64,000 bases of DNA from an uncultured Verrucomicrobia subdivision 3 bacterium (lineage in GTDB: Bacteria; Verrucomicrobiota; Verrucomicrobiia; Limisphaerales; DASXHY01). How positions within the stretch are numbered: the first letter of the stretch is position 1; each line of letters starts with the position of its first letter. A program made the translations under genes and the position numbers. Location: the NCBI GenBank assembly GCA_937890005.1, contig CALBZA010000006.1, forward strand, positions 37,496 to 101,495, given 5' to 3'. Under the pieces are notes generated by a model. That model was not told the DNA's origin, did not search any database, and worked only from the letters and a program-made list of their open reading frames with translations. Below are positions 10,601-18,438 of the stretch, piece by piece.

Positions 10601-11164
10601 GCCCGGCCCCCGGACGTGCAACACGCCGTTGCCGCTCGACACATTTGCAATGATACCGCCCGCCACCGTCAATAACGCCGAGCTGCTGTTGGTGATCGTG
10701 GCGCTCGCGTTTGCTGCGCTGGAGAGGCTGAGATTGGCGTTGATCAGCTGATTGTTGCTCACGAGAGGTGACAGCCCCAGCGCCCCTGCATTTTCAAGGG
10801 AAAGCGTCTGACTGCCGGGCGCGCCGGCTCCGATCGTGTAGGCCGCAGCACCGGCTTCAAACATCACATTGCTGATCGTCACGCCTGCCCCGAGATTGAT
10901 CGTCGTGTTCGCGCTGGCTGCATTGAACGTGGCCGTATCGCCGGTTCCGGGCACCGTGCCCGGATTCGAGAGCCAGTTGCCAGCCGTTGCCCATGCGCCA
11001 TCCACTGAACCTGTCCAACTATCGCTGACCGCCTGTGCCGTCTGGCTCATCAAAGCTGCCATGACGATGCCTGTGCCCATCCGTATGAGTGCCGGCCTTC
11101 CAATCCGCCGCCAGGTGGGGCGAGCGGCTGCTCCGGCAAGCAGTGTAGGTGTGTGTCGTTTCAT
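4697..11164 (-). CDS. Giant secreted autotransporter-associated beta-strand repeat protein
   Basis: About 2155 aa, predicted to be an exported parallel beta-helix surface or secreted protein. The ATG at 11164 is chosen because it gives a signal peptide (basic N-region to about residue 27, hydrophobic GTGIVMAALMSQTAQA, cleavage after AQA). The reading frame continues upstream to 11476, but that part looks non-coding. The body is low-complexity Gly/Asn/Thr/Ser with many copies of the PATR motif (for example GGLTKLGNGTLRLMGANSYT and TGGTFIYGGTVNVGTDSNLG), interleaved with LxFNGG-type and VGRG/IGENGEGTM rungs. An SWTG...W...NWL block recurs at the start of each major section. The C-terminus ends in a compact domain closing with VFFRLRHP. 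I see no 10-12-strand autotransporter beta-barrel and no PEP-CTERM or LPXTG anchor, so the export route is unclear. Function is unknown; adhesion or polysaccharide binding is only a guess. Confidence 0.88.
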   Translation of the reverse strand: MKRHTPTLLAGAAARPTWRRIGRPALIRMGTGIVMAALMSQTAQAVSDSWTGSVDGAWATAGNWLSNPGTVPGTGDTATFNAASANTTINLGAGVTISNVMFEAGAAAYTIGAGAPGSQTLSLENAGALGLSPLVSNNQLINANLSLSSAANASATITNSSSALLTVAGGIIANVSSGNGVLHVRGPGNVVLSGPITKPGGGSFALFKRGSGQLTISSNSVWSGTGASSGGFSGPLISQEGTLLFNNGSSNFVNGELVIGGVVANGGAGQNAKIIVDNAKLNVGSWLSVGRGNGIGGVSSDLVFSNSIGTSANISMGYNGNNGANFPKGSLTLNNNSSYTVNGSLFIGENSGADMTLTVNDSSLTNLNTAGIRVSSSGKGTLLINNGNVVTEGDLILNYGTSGETNGAMVVLNGGNLHVAGSTPSSTAERWLIVKRTGNANTELVISNGTLHLNNQTDIRFSTQDGNSTGSNTVSIYNGAIVGYSDRATTVGGDVLIDMQRNGGGATVNTFNLDGGVVTVRGVISTAESGTRIFNFNGGTLRPNANNANFFNLGFGSVSANVRNGGAIIDSNGRDIAIVTPLQHSFIDGDAMIDGGLTKLGAGTLTLPSSSSFNGPVRVSEGTLALDASSGASLYVESLILSNNTSLYINYGGLFGNPGTPVINLNGAVAAGTNITIQINGTGFSIGQFAVIKYTGAPLPNLNNFKLGPLPIGVLGATLVNNPGNSSIDINITGVGQSLVWFGTNSLWDINTTFNWYESSTFNPSKYLEYSGIGDLVRFDDSLDGSLNTNINLTTTLKPANVVVDNAFYDYNFNGAGSLAGSASLVKSNTGSLNLNTVNSYTGGTFIYGGTVNVGTDSNLGDPAGAVTLGGGTLQYTASASVARPMNVVGVSGLGAASGTTLQLNNSFSGTGRLIFDGPGTKLLSNSNRLWFHVIDGTVVLEGDAKYTNNINWTSIAPYYDNLRPSAEARLILRNNAVFDAGNFDFNVSDSTVVGSGDHGRLDIQDNAILRFRNLWVGKGLIATGLVYQTGGIVTNAYNSSADLRIGGNAADQTETFGGYYLSGGRVDLRRLIQVGAYGIGELVITGGEFRNTGAVVVGRFTGSRGTLNISAGLLSAGGDLVIGENGEGTMTISGTGVASASLPLTIGGFATPGTGTVNLNSGGTLIVPQVRMMPVAGSSTFNFNGGTLQASASSAAFIDNLTAANILNGGAIIDSSSNQITIAQALLGAGSGGLTKLGNGTLRLMGANSYTGNTLVNAGSLLMGPAHKTGGNVSVANGATFGAVNSTGTDGAMIGSLTLGTGGATTLDFTYSMTGNPTQAALTAGAITINGNATIRVGGVFSVGAFPILKYSSVSGTFAGLVAPRGVTATLSNDAVNKTYYVVISSVGSGIVWTGNTGLTANLWDIDVTTNWLTGAELTTYQEAVPPGDAVVFTDSGSGTVLLSNTVSPLSVTISNTTVPYTIQGNGQITAVGALRKVGSGTANVNVPATFGGESVISNSTYNIGAAHTFAGLSGNGTIGTSAGSPALTINNATATTFSGRTEGALSLTKTGNGTLTLSGTNSHSGGTRLSGGIVNLTGRIGPTGSITIGHLPTNTVVNISGDVSGTNMYIGNVSGSAAAVYQTGGTVTLNDGEGDVLNVGNWSGSYGYYKASGGTLNVNGISIGGEMNPAGLWPPIGTGDGLMEVDGATINNSGWIVLARGASNQVGVLNVFSGSLTYSGGGIGGNWTTAAGPTDQTTIINILGGSVTSSDQGVNFRSQNTGILNLKGGLLRATAVNGAGSLVNFNGGRLQAAANNGGFLNVDSAYLYAGGGIIDDNGFTITVPQNIQSADGYGVSSIPLIDGGSGYIAPPIVTITGGSGVGATAIATVSGGSVTGITVTSPGSGYTEFDFLTVNFIGGGVGAVPPTVGTITFAPNASGNLVKVGSGTLALNGANMFTGSMVVSNGTLAGIGSLTGPLVVRSGAALAPGENGIGTFSVAATPTFQGSVVMDVDRAGGAPISDLLEAGSAPLVYAGTLVITNVGAEPLQVGDSFKLFNTAGGYSGSFSVVTHSAGQSVTWNTANLTVDGTITVAAVGDAMADYPTNVTVQISGGNMNISWPETHRGWILQTQTNALSVGLSNNWFDVAGSASETNAVIPLNPGNPAVFFRLRHP

Positions 11165-11533
11165 AGTGAGGGTATGTCTATTTGAATTTGTTGGGGAACT
11201 GCAGTGCTGCTGTGAAATTCGAAAAACCAGTCGCGCGGATCGGTCTGGTCCAGAAACATCGTTGCCTCGCAAACATAATTGGGAACAACCAAGCGGCCTA
11301 TCATTCTCCTTTTCGCTTGAAGCTGTAAAGCAGTCGCCGCTCACCCGTTCGGGTGACAAACAAAGACTTGCTTCGGAAATTCTACGGAGCCGGAAAAACC
11401 CGAATGTTTGAGGGCCATAATCGGTGAAATCAAACGGAGAAATTCCTCGCGCGTCACGAGGACCGCATCCACGCACCGCAATTCCAAAGGTTTCTTTGCT
11501 CGACGGTCCGGACTCCGATGTTAGATTTCCGGC
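11165..11533. other. Divergent intergenic region between repeat-protein gene and ispH
   Basis: 369 bp without a convincing gene; the apparent N-terminal extension of the repeat protein lies here but has no signal or family features. It should carry both divergent promoters. A perfect 16-bp palindrome (TCACCCG-TT-CGGGTGA, 11341-11356) could be an operator; it has no T-tract and so is not a terminator. I could not pick convincing -35/-10 pairs. Confidence 0.5.
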
Positions 11534-12769
11534 ATGTCAACCGAAGTGCCTCCGGCACCACAGAAAGTCAATTTGCGCCGCCCGGACATCATGGAAGCCG
11601 TTCAGGCCCAGGTGCTGTCCCATTACCGCAGTGAACTCGTCGAACGCATTCGCGCCAATGGCGGAGTGCTCTCCTCCGGCGACCTCACGGTGAAACTCGC
11701 GAAGGAGTTCGGCTTCTGTTATGGCGTCGAACGAGCCATCGATCTCGCCTACGCTGCGAAGAAATACTTCGAGGAAAACTCACCCAACACGCCCATCTAT
11801 CTGCTCGGCGAAATCATTCACAACCCGGAGGTGAACGATCAGATCCGGAACATGGGGATCAAGATCATTTCTCCCAAGCCGACGGACGAAGAGCTTTCAC
11901 GCCTCAGCTCCGGCGACGTGGTGATCATTCCCGCGTTTGGCACCGAGGTCAGCACCCGCCGCAAGCTGGAGGAAAAAGGGTGCCGGCTCGTGGATACAAC
12001 GTGCGGCGACGTGATGAGCGTCTGGAAACGCGTCCGCCAGTATTCGAAGGATTCCGTCACCAGCATCATTCACGGCAAGGCGAAGCATGAGGAAACGAAG
12101 GCAACCACATCGCAGGCGCGCGCATACGGGAACGGCCATTACCTCGTTGTTTACGATCTCGCGGAAACCGATTACGTCTGCAATTACATTCTCAACGGCG
12201 GCAACAAGGAGGAGTTTCTGGAGAAATTCAAGGGCGCCTACTCGATCGGTTTCGATCCGGAAATTCATCTCAAAGCGGTGGGGGTGGCGAATCAGACCAC
12301 GATGCTGCGCGGCGAAACGGAAGAAGTGCAGCGGCGGATTCGCGCCGCTATGGAACAGAAATACGGCAACCAACAACTGCCGACTCATTTCCGCTTTTTC
12401 GACACGATCTGCGGTGCGACGCAGGATCGCCAGGACGCACTTCAGAAGATGCTCAAGGAACCGCTCGATCTCCTCATCGTCGTGGGCGGATACAATTCCT
12501 CCAACACATCGCATCTGGCTGAAATGGGTGAAAAGGTGTTGCCGACCTATTTCATCAAGAACGCCGCGAAGATGGTTTCCGACAAGCTGATCCAGCACTA
12601 CAACCAGCATCTGCACACGGAAATTGAAACGCCGAACTGGCTGCCTTCAGGCAAGGTCACGGTTGGCATCACGGCCGGCGCATCGTGCCCGAACAATCTG
12701 ATCGAAGACAGCATCAAGCGTTTGTTCGAACTGCGCGGCATTTCGATTCAGCCGCTGCTTGCAAATTGA
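11534..12769 (+). CDS. ispH: 4-hydroxy-3-methylbut-2-enyl diphosphate reductase
   Basis: Last step of the MEP (non-mevalonate) isoprenoid pathway: reductive dehydroxylation of HMBPP to IPP and DMAPP by a [4Fe-4S] enzyme. The three cluster cysteines are present: Cys62 in EFGFCYGVERA, Cys157 in VDTTCGDV and Cys385 in GITAGASCPNN. Other family motifs are LGEIIHNPEVN and IIPAFGTEVS. At 411 aa it belongs to the long IspH form typical of cyanobacteria and plants (about 400 aa, with an N-terminal extension and inserts) rather than the ~315-aa E. coli form. It stands alone, divergent from the repeat-protein gene. Confidence 0.95.
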   Translation: MSTEVPPAPQKVNLRRPDIMEAVQAQVLSHYRSELVERIRANGGVLSSGDLTVKLAKEFGFCYGVERAIDLAYAAKKYFEENSPNTPIYLLGEIIHNPEVNDQIRNMGIKIISPKPTDEELSRLSSGDVVIIPAFGTEVSTRRKLEEKGCRLVDTTCGDVMSVWKRVRQYSKDSVTSIIHGKAKHEETKATTSQARAYGNGHYLVVYDLAETDYVCNYILNGGNKEEFLEKFKGAYSIGFDPEIHLKAVGVANQTTMLRGETEEVQRRIRAAMEQKYGNQQLPTHFRFFDTICGATQDRQDALQKMLKEPLDLLIVVGGYNSSNTSHLAEMGEKVLPTYFIKNAAKMVSDKLIQHYNQHLHTEIETPNWLPSGKVTVGITAGASCPNNLIEDSIKRLFELRGISIQPLLAN

Positions 12770-12803
12770 ATCGGGCCTGTTCACCGGCGCATGTTTACGC
12801 CAA

Positions 12804-12858
12804 AGCCGTTGAAACGGCTCTCTGCAATTCGGCGGCTTCACCGCGCTGAAGCGCGGTG
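12804..12858. repeat. Compound REP-like palindromic element
   Basis: Two short hairpins in tandem, both with the tetraloop TGAA: AGCCGT-TGAA-ACGGCT (12804-12819) and CACCGCGC-TGAA-GCGCGGTG (12839-12858), the second followed by TTAAT. They sit between ispH and dgt. The shared loop and paired arrangement suggest a dispersed REP-type repeat rather than a normal terminator, though it may also stop ispH transcription. Confidence 0.55.
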
Positions 12859-12961
12859 TTAATGGGAATTCAATTCACCCGAGTTGATACGTTTCCCACT
12901 TCGCCACATACAGCCACATTGCATGACATCGTCCGCTCCCCTAGAGTAGCGCGCAAAGGCA

Positions 12962-14119
12962 ATGCCGCGCACGCGAATCGAACTGGAACAACTCGAGCGA
13001 CAATCGCTCGCCTCTTACGCTCAATTCAGCGCTGAAACACGGGGACGCCGTCATCGCGAGGAGCCGCCCGAATGGCGAACGCATTATCAGCGTGACCGCG
13101 ACCGTGTGATTCACTCGCGCGCCTTCCGCCGGCTCGAATACAAAACCCAGGTTTTCCTGAATGGCACCGGCGATCATCTTCGCACGCGGCTGACTCACAC
13201 GATGGAGGTGGCGGGCATCACCCGCAACATCGCCCGCGCACTGCGGCTCAACGAGGATCTCGCCGAAACCATCGCGCTCGCACATGACCTGGGCCATTCA
13301 CCGTTCGGCCACAAGGGCGAGGCGGTGTTGAACGAGCTGATGAAACGTCACGGCGGATTCGAGCACAACCGTCACAGCCTGCGCATCGTCGAGGAGCTCG
13401 AGCAAAAGTATCCGACGTTTCCCGGGTTGAACCTGAGCTGGGAGGTTCGCGAAGGACTGGTGAAGCATTACACGGCCTACGATCATCCGGGACGGCGCAA
13501 AGGTTTTGACGCGAAGAATTCGTCGCTCGAAGCGCAGGTGGCGAATCTTGCCGATGAAATCACTTATTACAGTCACGACCTCGATGACGGTCTCGATTCC
13601 GGATTGCTTTCCGAAAAGGATCTTTCGTCGAAAGTCCGGCTTTGGAATGAGGCGGCGGCTCAGGTTCGAAAACAGCACGGAAAACTTCCGGACGAATGCC
13701 GTCGCTATTTCATCATTCGAACGCTGATCGATATGCAGGTCCGTGACGTTGTCGAAACCACGGAACAGTTGATCGAAAAAGCGAAGGTTCGAACCGCGGA
13801 TGATGTCCGGCTGTGGCCGAAGCGACTCGTGCAGTACAGCACGACTCGCCGGAAGCTGAACATCGAACTGCGTCGTTATCTCTACAAAAATCTTTACTAC
13901 AACTCTGTGGTCAACGAGCCGCACCTGCGCGCGAAACAGCTGTTGAAGGATTTGTTCGCTCATTTCCTGAAGCATCCCGATGAGATCGGAAGCCACAGCC
14001 GCGAACGGATTCGGAAACTAGGATTGCACCGCGCAGTCTGCGATTACCTCGCGGGGATGACGGATCGCTATGCGATCCAGGAGCATCAGCGGATTTTTGC
14101 AACGGCTCCGTTGAAGTGA
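12962..14119 (+). CDS. dgt: Deoxyguanosinetriphosphate triphosphohydrolase-like protein
   Basis: HD-domain dNTPase that hydrolyses dNTP to the deoxynucleoside and tripolyphosphate, affecting the dNTP pool. The signature stretch RDRDRVIHSRAFRRLEYKTQ is followed by RLTHTMEVAGI and LAHDLGHSPFGHKGE, giving the H...HD metal ligands. The later region contains ADEITYYSHDLDDGL with the fourth-ligand Asp. 385 aa fits the short bacterial dGTPase-like group. Starts at ATG 12962, with a 192-bp gap to ispH. It converges on the gene ending at 14138. Confidence 0.92.
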   Translation: MPRTRIELEQLERQSLASYAQFSAETRGRRHREEPPEWRTHYQRDRDRVIHSRAFRRLEYKTQVFLNGTGDHLRTRLTHTMEVAGITRNIARALRLNEDLAETIALAHDLGHSPFGHKGEAVLNELMKRHGGFEHNRHSLRIVEELEQKYPTFPGLNLSWEVREGLVKHYTAYDHPGRRKGFDAKNSSLEAQVANLADEITYYSHDLDDGLDSGLLSEKDLSSKVRLWNEAAAQVRKQHGKLPDECRRYFIIRTLIDMQVRDVVETTEQLIEKAKVRTADDVRLWPKRLVQYSTTRRKLNIELRRYLYKNLYYNSVVNEPHLRAKQLLKDLFAHFLKHPDEIGSHSRERIRKLGLHRAVCDYLAGMTDRYAIQEHQRIFATAPLK

Positions 14120-14137
14120 GCCTTCGTTCAGACGCGG

Positions 14138-14779
14138 CTATTTCGGGAACACCATCAGTTTACCATCCTGAACCCGAACATCCTTGAGCTTCGAAAGAAC
14201 TTCCTTCGCCTTCGCATCATGGTTGAGTTTGAAGGCAAAGTTCTGCGGGCTGATGCGATTCATAAATGTTTCGGGAAGCGGCTGCCCTTTCGCTGAGAGC
14301 GTCTGGGCGTTCACGTTCAACACTCCGTTGGTCATGTCCACGCGAAATGTTCCGCTCGCATTCACGAAACGACCCTTCAAAGGTTTCAGCCCCAGATCCT
14401 CCGCCGGAACGCTGAACTGTGCGAGAACGTTGCTCCCCTGAAACTCGAAATGTAATCGTCCGCGAACGGTCACCATCTCGGGGGTTGTTGCGATCAACGC
14501 GTTCGCTTCATCCGCTGTGACGACGAGAGGTTCAGAAGCGCTGCCTTGTTCCACAGCTTCGCTGAAACTTCCGATTCGGTTGCGCAGCGCCACCAGTTCA
14601 CTCTCAGGAAGCTGGACCAGGGGGATGTCCATCGGCTGGGTGTCGGTGAATTGATTCACCAAACTCTTGGCGTAGCGATAGCCCGCGTACGACGCGATGA
14701 TCAGCACCACGATCGAGATCGCAATCGCAACTCCGGTATAAAACAAACATCCACGCGGCTTTCGTAACGGCTCAGTCAT
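14138..14779 (-). CDS. Membrane-anchored hypothetical protein
   Basis: 213 aa from the ATG at 14779 (an upstream start at 14842 is less likely). Residues about 10-32 are one strong membrane helix (CLFYTGVAIAISIVVLIIAS), with a short cytoplasmic N-terminus MTEPLRKPRG. The rest is a soluble domain with alternating beta strands and the repeated idea 'value above/below' seen in lipid- or polymer-binding folds (VTVRGRLHFEFQGSNVLAQF, GVLNVNAQTLSAKGQPLPE). I do not recognise a family by name. It follows the kinase gene start at 17144 on the same strand only at a distance and probably has its own promoter; no function is assigned. Confidence 0.7.
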   Translation of the reverse strand: MTEPLRKPRGCLFYTGVAIAISIVVLIIASYAGYRYAKSLVNQFTDTQPMDIPLVQLPESELVALRNRIGSFSEAVEQGSASEPLVVTADEANALIATTPEMVTVRGRLHFEFQGSNVLAQFSVPAEDLGLKPLKGRFVNASGTFRVDMTNGVLNVNAQTLSAKGQPLPETFMNRISPQNFAFKLNHDAKAKEVLSKLKDVRVQDGKLMVFPK

Positions 14780-14855
14780 CGCGTTAAGTTCCGGAGAATG
14801 CTGTTCCTTGGCAACAGGGAATAAGGCCTCCCGAAATTGCACGCGGCAGATCCGC

Positions 14856-17144
14856 TCAGGATCCTTGGAGAAGCCGGATGATCAGTTCCGCTCCATCGCG
14901 CATGTCGTACGGCTTCGTCAGCACGCTGACCTTCAATGCATCGAGTTTTGCACGTGCGACGTCATCCAGATAACCGGACGCCAGCACGAGCTTCATCTGC
15001 GGCCAGCGCACGCTTACCTGCTCGATGAGTTCAATTCCATTCATCCCCGGCATGTTGTAGTCGGTGAACAGCAGATCGACCGGTTCCGGCGCATCCTCGA
15101 GAACCTTCAACGCCTCCTGTCCGCCACTGGCCACCAGCACGGTGAAGCCTGCCGCTTCAAGAAAATTGCGTGTAAAGTCCCGCAGCAGATCCAGATCGTC
15201 CACCACAAGCACACGTCCGGATCCCTGCGCCAGCCTGGGCTCCTCATCTGGCGGAGAATCGGTGAGCGCTTCGCGAACGACCGGGAAATACAAATGAAAG
15301 GTAGTCCCGCGGCCCAGTACGCTGTCCACCTCCACAAATCCTCCCGCCTCCTTCAGAACGCGCATGACGATCGGAAGACCGAGCCCGGTCCCCTTCCCTT
15401 TTTCCTTCGTGGTGAAAAACGGTTCAAAGACGCGATCCAGCAGATCCTGCGGAATTCCACAACCGGTGTCACTGACGCTGCAACGGACAAATTCACCGCC
15501 GGCATCCAGACCGTGCCGCGATGCATGATCCACGGACACGCGGACCAATGTATTGGTGATGGTGAGCTTGCCACCGGTGGGCATCGCATCCTGCGCGTTC
15601 ACGCACAGATTCAGCAGAGCCTGGTTGGCGCGCGTGGAATCGATCCGGATTGGCACCGGTTCAGGCGCGGGCACCAGTTCAATCGCCACGTTGCTGCGCA
15701 GTGTGCGCCTCGCGAGCTGGCTGGCCTCCGCAATCACGTTGTTCAGGTCGAGCACCGACCTTTTCTCCTCCGAAGTCCGGCTGAACGTGAGCAGCTGCTG
15801 GGTGATCTCGGAGGCACGCGATGCAGCCACACTGATCTGGTGGGCGCAATGATGCAGCGCAGGCGACTCATGCAACTGGAGCAGGAGCAAACTGACATTT
15901 CCGCGGATCGCCTGGAGCAGATTGTTGAAATCATGCGCGACGCCGGCTGCAAGCGTTCCGATGATCTCCATCTTCTGGGACTGGAACAGCTGGCTTTGCA
16001 ATTGGTGATAATGGGTCTGGTCCGAAATGCTGCAGATGAGTCCGCGCACTTCGTGTTCGTGAACCAGCGGAGAAATCTTCACAAGCCAGCGGCGTTCATC
16101 CGCGGAGGCATATTGATGCTCCTGCGCTTCCCCGCATTCGAGCACGGAGCGAAAAATCTTTTCCAGCTCGGCGCGTCGTGCGGGATCGGGAACGTAATCC
16201 AGCAAGGGCGTTCCAATCCGCGGCGCCCCGCCCGGCGCAAATCCACCGTGCTCGGGCGGCATCTGACGCCAGTGATGATTCGCGTGCGTCAGCCGGAAAT
16301 TTCTGTCCACGGTGTAGATCGCTGCTTCAAGCGACGTCAGGATGCTGTTGACGAAAGCGGATTCGAGCCGGAGTTCGTTCTCGAGACGGACACGTTCGGT
16401 AATGTCGCGTTCACATGCCACGTATCCCATGAACCCGCCCGCCATATCGAAGATTGGCGAGAAGGTCGCCTCGATCGGATAGCGGGTGCCGTCGCGGCGA
16501 ACATTCATCAGCTCGCCAATCCACTCACGCCCTTCGCGCACCGCCTTGTTGTAATACTGAATTTCTTCACGCAACTCCGGCGCGCGGAGAAATTCATCCG
16601 TCCGCCCGAGCACCTCTTCGATCGAATAACCGTTCTCAATCTGGAACGCGGGATTGACGAACGTGATCCGGCAATCGGAATCGGTGATGAAAAACACTTC
16701 GGGCGTCGAATCGATCGCCGTGACGAGCCGCCGCACGTGTGATTCCAGCCGCAGCCTTCGACTGGCATCTTCAAACACAACCAGAACGCCATGGCCGGGA
16801 AGCGGAGTCAGCTCCACATCCATCGGATCGGAGGAATCACCTTCGAGCACCAGCGTCACCGAATAAATGACTTCGGGCTGCGCCGTTCGTCGCGCGAAGT
16901 ATTCCCGAATTTTGCGCGCCGGCGGTCCGGAGAAAAATGGAAGGATGTCAAAACCGCCCTCAGCGGATCCCCGTTTCAGGAGCCGCACGGCGCGGGAGTT
17001 CATGTACTCAACGATTCCATCGGGACGGCAAACCACCTGCGCATCCTGGGACGCTTCGAAAATGGTTTTCCAAAGCTGCGCCGAGGATTCTGGCTGAAGA
17101 AACTTTTCCGCCGCTGTTCCCGATGTTGAGACAGGCGTATCCAT
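14856..17144 (-). CDS. Hybrid sensor histidine kinase (PAS x3, HisKA, HATPase, receiver)
   Basis: Cytoplasmic phosphorelay kinase of 762 aa; no membrane segment. Domains in order: PAS-like about 20-130, PAS/PAC about 130-265 (VFFITDSDCRITFVNPAF, with the PAC tail GYVACERDITERVRLE), PAS about 265-385, H-box AAGVAHDFNNLLQ near 410, N-box NLCVNAQDAMPTGG, G1 DTGCGIP, F-box EPFFTTKEKGKGTGLGL, then a C-terminal receiver VLVVDD...LLFTDYNMPGMNG with conserved Lys in VLTKPYD. All catalytic motifs are intact. It lies 3 bp after the REC-HD-GYP gene, which itself follows another kinase, so the three are one operon. Position next to flagellar genes suggests, but does not prove, a role in motility control. 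Confidence 0.94.
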   Translation of the reverse strand: MDTPVSTSGTAAEKFLQPESSAQLWKTIFEASQDAQVVCRPDGIVEYMNSRAVRLLKRGSAEGGFDILPFFSGPPARKIREYFARRTAQPEVIYSVTLVLEGDSSDPMDVELTPLPGHGVLVVFEDASRRLRLESHVRRLVTAIDSTPEVFFITDSDCRITFVNPAFQIENGYSIEEVLGRTDEFLRAPELREEIQYYNKAVREGREWIGELMNVRRDGTRYPIEATFSPIFDMAGGFMGYVACERDITERVRLENELRLESAFVNSILTSLEAAIYTVDRNFRLTHANHHWRQMPPEHGGFAPGGAPRIGTPLLDYVPDPARRAELEKIFRSVLECGEAQEHQYASADERRWLVKISPLVHEHEVRGLICSISDQTHYHQLQSQLFQSQKMEIIGTLAAGVAHDFNNLLQAIRGNVSLLLLQLHESPALHHCAHQISVAASRASEITQQLLTFSRTSEEKRSVLDLNNVIAEASQLARRTLRSNVAIELVPAPEPVPIRIDSTRANQALLNLCVNAQDAMPTGGKLTITNTLVRVSVDHASRHGLDAGGEFVRCSVSDTGCGIPQDLLDRVFEPFFTTKEKGKGTGLGLPIVMRVLKEAGGFVEVDSVLGRGTTFHLYFPVVREALTDSPPDEEPRLAQGSGRVLVVDDLDLLRDFTRNFLEAAGFTVLVASGGQEALKVLEDAPEPVDLLFTDYNMPGMNGIELIEQVSVRWPQMKLVLASGYLDDVARAKLDALKVSVLTKPYDMRDGAELIIRLLQGS

Positions 17145-17147
17145 GGG

Positions 17148-18434
17148 TCAGCAGTAAACAACCAATGACTGCGTGATCGGCTGAACCCGGTTGTGATTAA
17201 GCAGTTTCTCAATGTATGTGGCATTGAGCTGCTGGCCTTCCGGCACCAGGAGAAGCCCGTTCGCAGTATAGATTCCACGTGCCAGCACCATGCCTGGACG
17301 CAATTCCGAAAGCAGAATCTCCCGTTCCTTTCGCGGCAGTGGCGCCAGTGGAATCGCTTTCAAAAGCGCACGAACAGCTTCCGGATCGAATGCCTTCCCC
17401 GCATTCATCTTGATCTGCTCCATCGCTTCTGTGCGCGGCAGGTTGCTCGACTCGAATGCCACCGCAACCGCCAGCAACCGCGCGAGCCACGGAATATTTT
17501 CACCCGCGAGTTCATCCGGATAACCCGTGCCATCGAAACGTTCATGATGGGCGCGAATGACTTTTCCAATCGCATCGGTTCCCTGACCGAACGCGGTGAG
17601 TTCCTGCCCGAGAATCGGATGTTGTTGGATCAGCGCCCGCTCCGCGGGATCGAGCACCTCTGGATTGTCCTGCCAGCGGCGGATGATGTGGCGCGGAACG
17701 CCGACCATTCCGATGTCGTGCAGCAGCGCCGCCGCATCCAGAACGCGCCGGTCTTCTGGCGGCAACTCGACGGCCTGGGCAATGGATCGACAAAGATGCG
17801 CCACCCGCCGCGCCTGATTGCCCAGCGTCGGATAAAATGTCTGCATTGTGTGCAGACTCAGCTCCATCGAACGCAGCAGGCTTTCCTCAAGCGCCTTGTT
17901 CATCGCCGTCAGCTGCTCGTTCTGTTGCGCGACGAGCTTCACCTGTTGTTCGAGCGAGCGGTTCAATTCCACCAGCTGCTCGTTCATCGCCTGCGTCGCA
18001 GCGTTCAGGCGCGCGTTCTGGCGGGTGAGATCGTAACGCTGAACCGCGTTCTTGATCGTTGCGAGCAATTCCTCCCGCAGCCACGGCTTGACGATGAATC
18101 GATATATTTCGCCCTTGTTGATCGCCTCAATCACCGTGTCGAGGCTCAACACCGCCGTGATCAGAATGCGCGACGCCATCGGCTGGATCTGGCGCGCCTG
18201 GGCGAGCAGATCGAGCCCCATCATTCCGGGCATGCGTTGATCGGAGATGATGACGGAAAATTCGGATTTCCGGAGTTCCGCCAGCGCAGCCTGGGGGTCC
18301 GAGGTTGTGACGACATCGTATTGCTCGCGGCGCAATGTTTCATACAACGCGACGAGAATGATTTCCTCATCGTCCACCACAAGGATGCGGTGCTGGTCAG
18401 AAGTTTTTTCCGGGATGGAATCAATGGAGCTCAT
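17148..18434 (-). CDS. Response regulator with HD-GYP domain (RpfG-like), altered metal site
   Basis: Receiver domain (ILVVDDEEIILVAL; phospho-acceptor Asp in VIISDQRMPGM; Lys in IVKPW), a coiled-coil linker (about 145-205), then an HD-GYP domain as found in c-di-GMP phosphodiesterases. HD motif LLHDIGMVGVP and GYP motif HHERFDGTGYPDELAGE are present. However, the segment normally reading R-I-L-A-V-A-D-x-F/Y-D-A-L reads ARLLAVAVAFESS, so the conserved Asp, usually a metal ligand, is Val. Activity may be altered or lost. Start: ATG 18434, 4 bp after the upstream kinase stop; a GTG at 18458 is in frame but overlaps that gene. Confidence 0.92.
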   Translation of the reverse strand: MSSIDSIPEKTSDQHRILVVDDEEIILVALYETLRREQYDVVTTSDPQAALAELRKSEFSVIISDQRMPGMMGLDLLAQARQIQPMASRILITAVLSLDTVIEAINKGEIYRFIVKPWLREELLATIKNAVQRYDLTRQNARLNAATQAMNEQLVELNRSLEQQVKLVAQQNEQLTAMNKALEESLLRSMELSLHTMQTFYPTLGNQARRVAHLCRSIAQAVELPPEDRRVLDAAALLHDIGMVGVPRHIIRRWQDNPEVLDPAERALIQQHPILGQELTAFGQGTDAIGKVIRAHHERFDGTGYPDELAGENIPWLARLLAVAVAFESSNLPRTEAMEQIKMNAGKAFDPEAVRALLKAIPLAPLPRKEREILLSELRPGMVLARGIYTANGLLLVPEGQQLNATYIEKLLNHNRVQPITQSLVVYC

Positions 18435-18438
18435 CAGA

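Noticed and set aside
11341..11356. TCACCCGTTCGGGTGA as a terminator
   Set aside because: No T-tract on either strand and no gene ends there; kept only as a possible operator.
14808..16742. 644-codon plus-strand frame over the hybrid kinase gene
   Set aside because: The opposite strand encodes a complete kinase with all catalytic motifs; the plus frame is Arg/His-rich with no family features.
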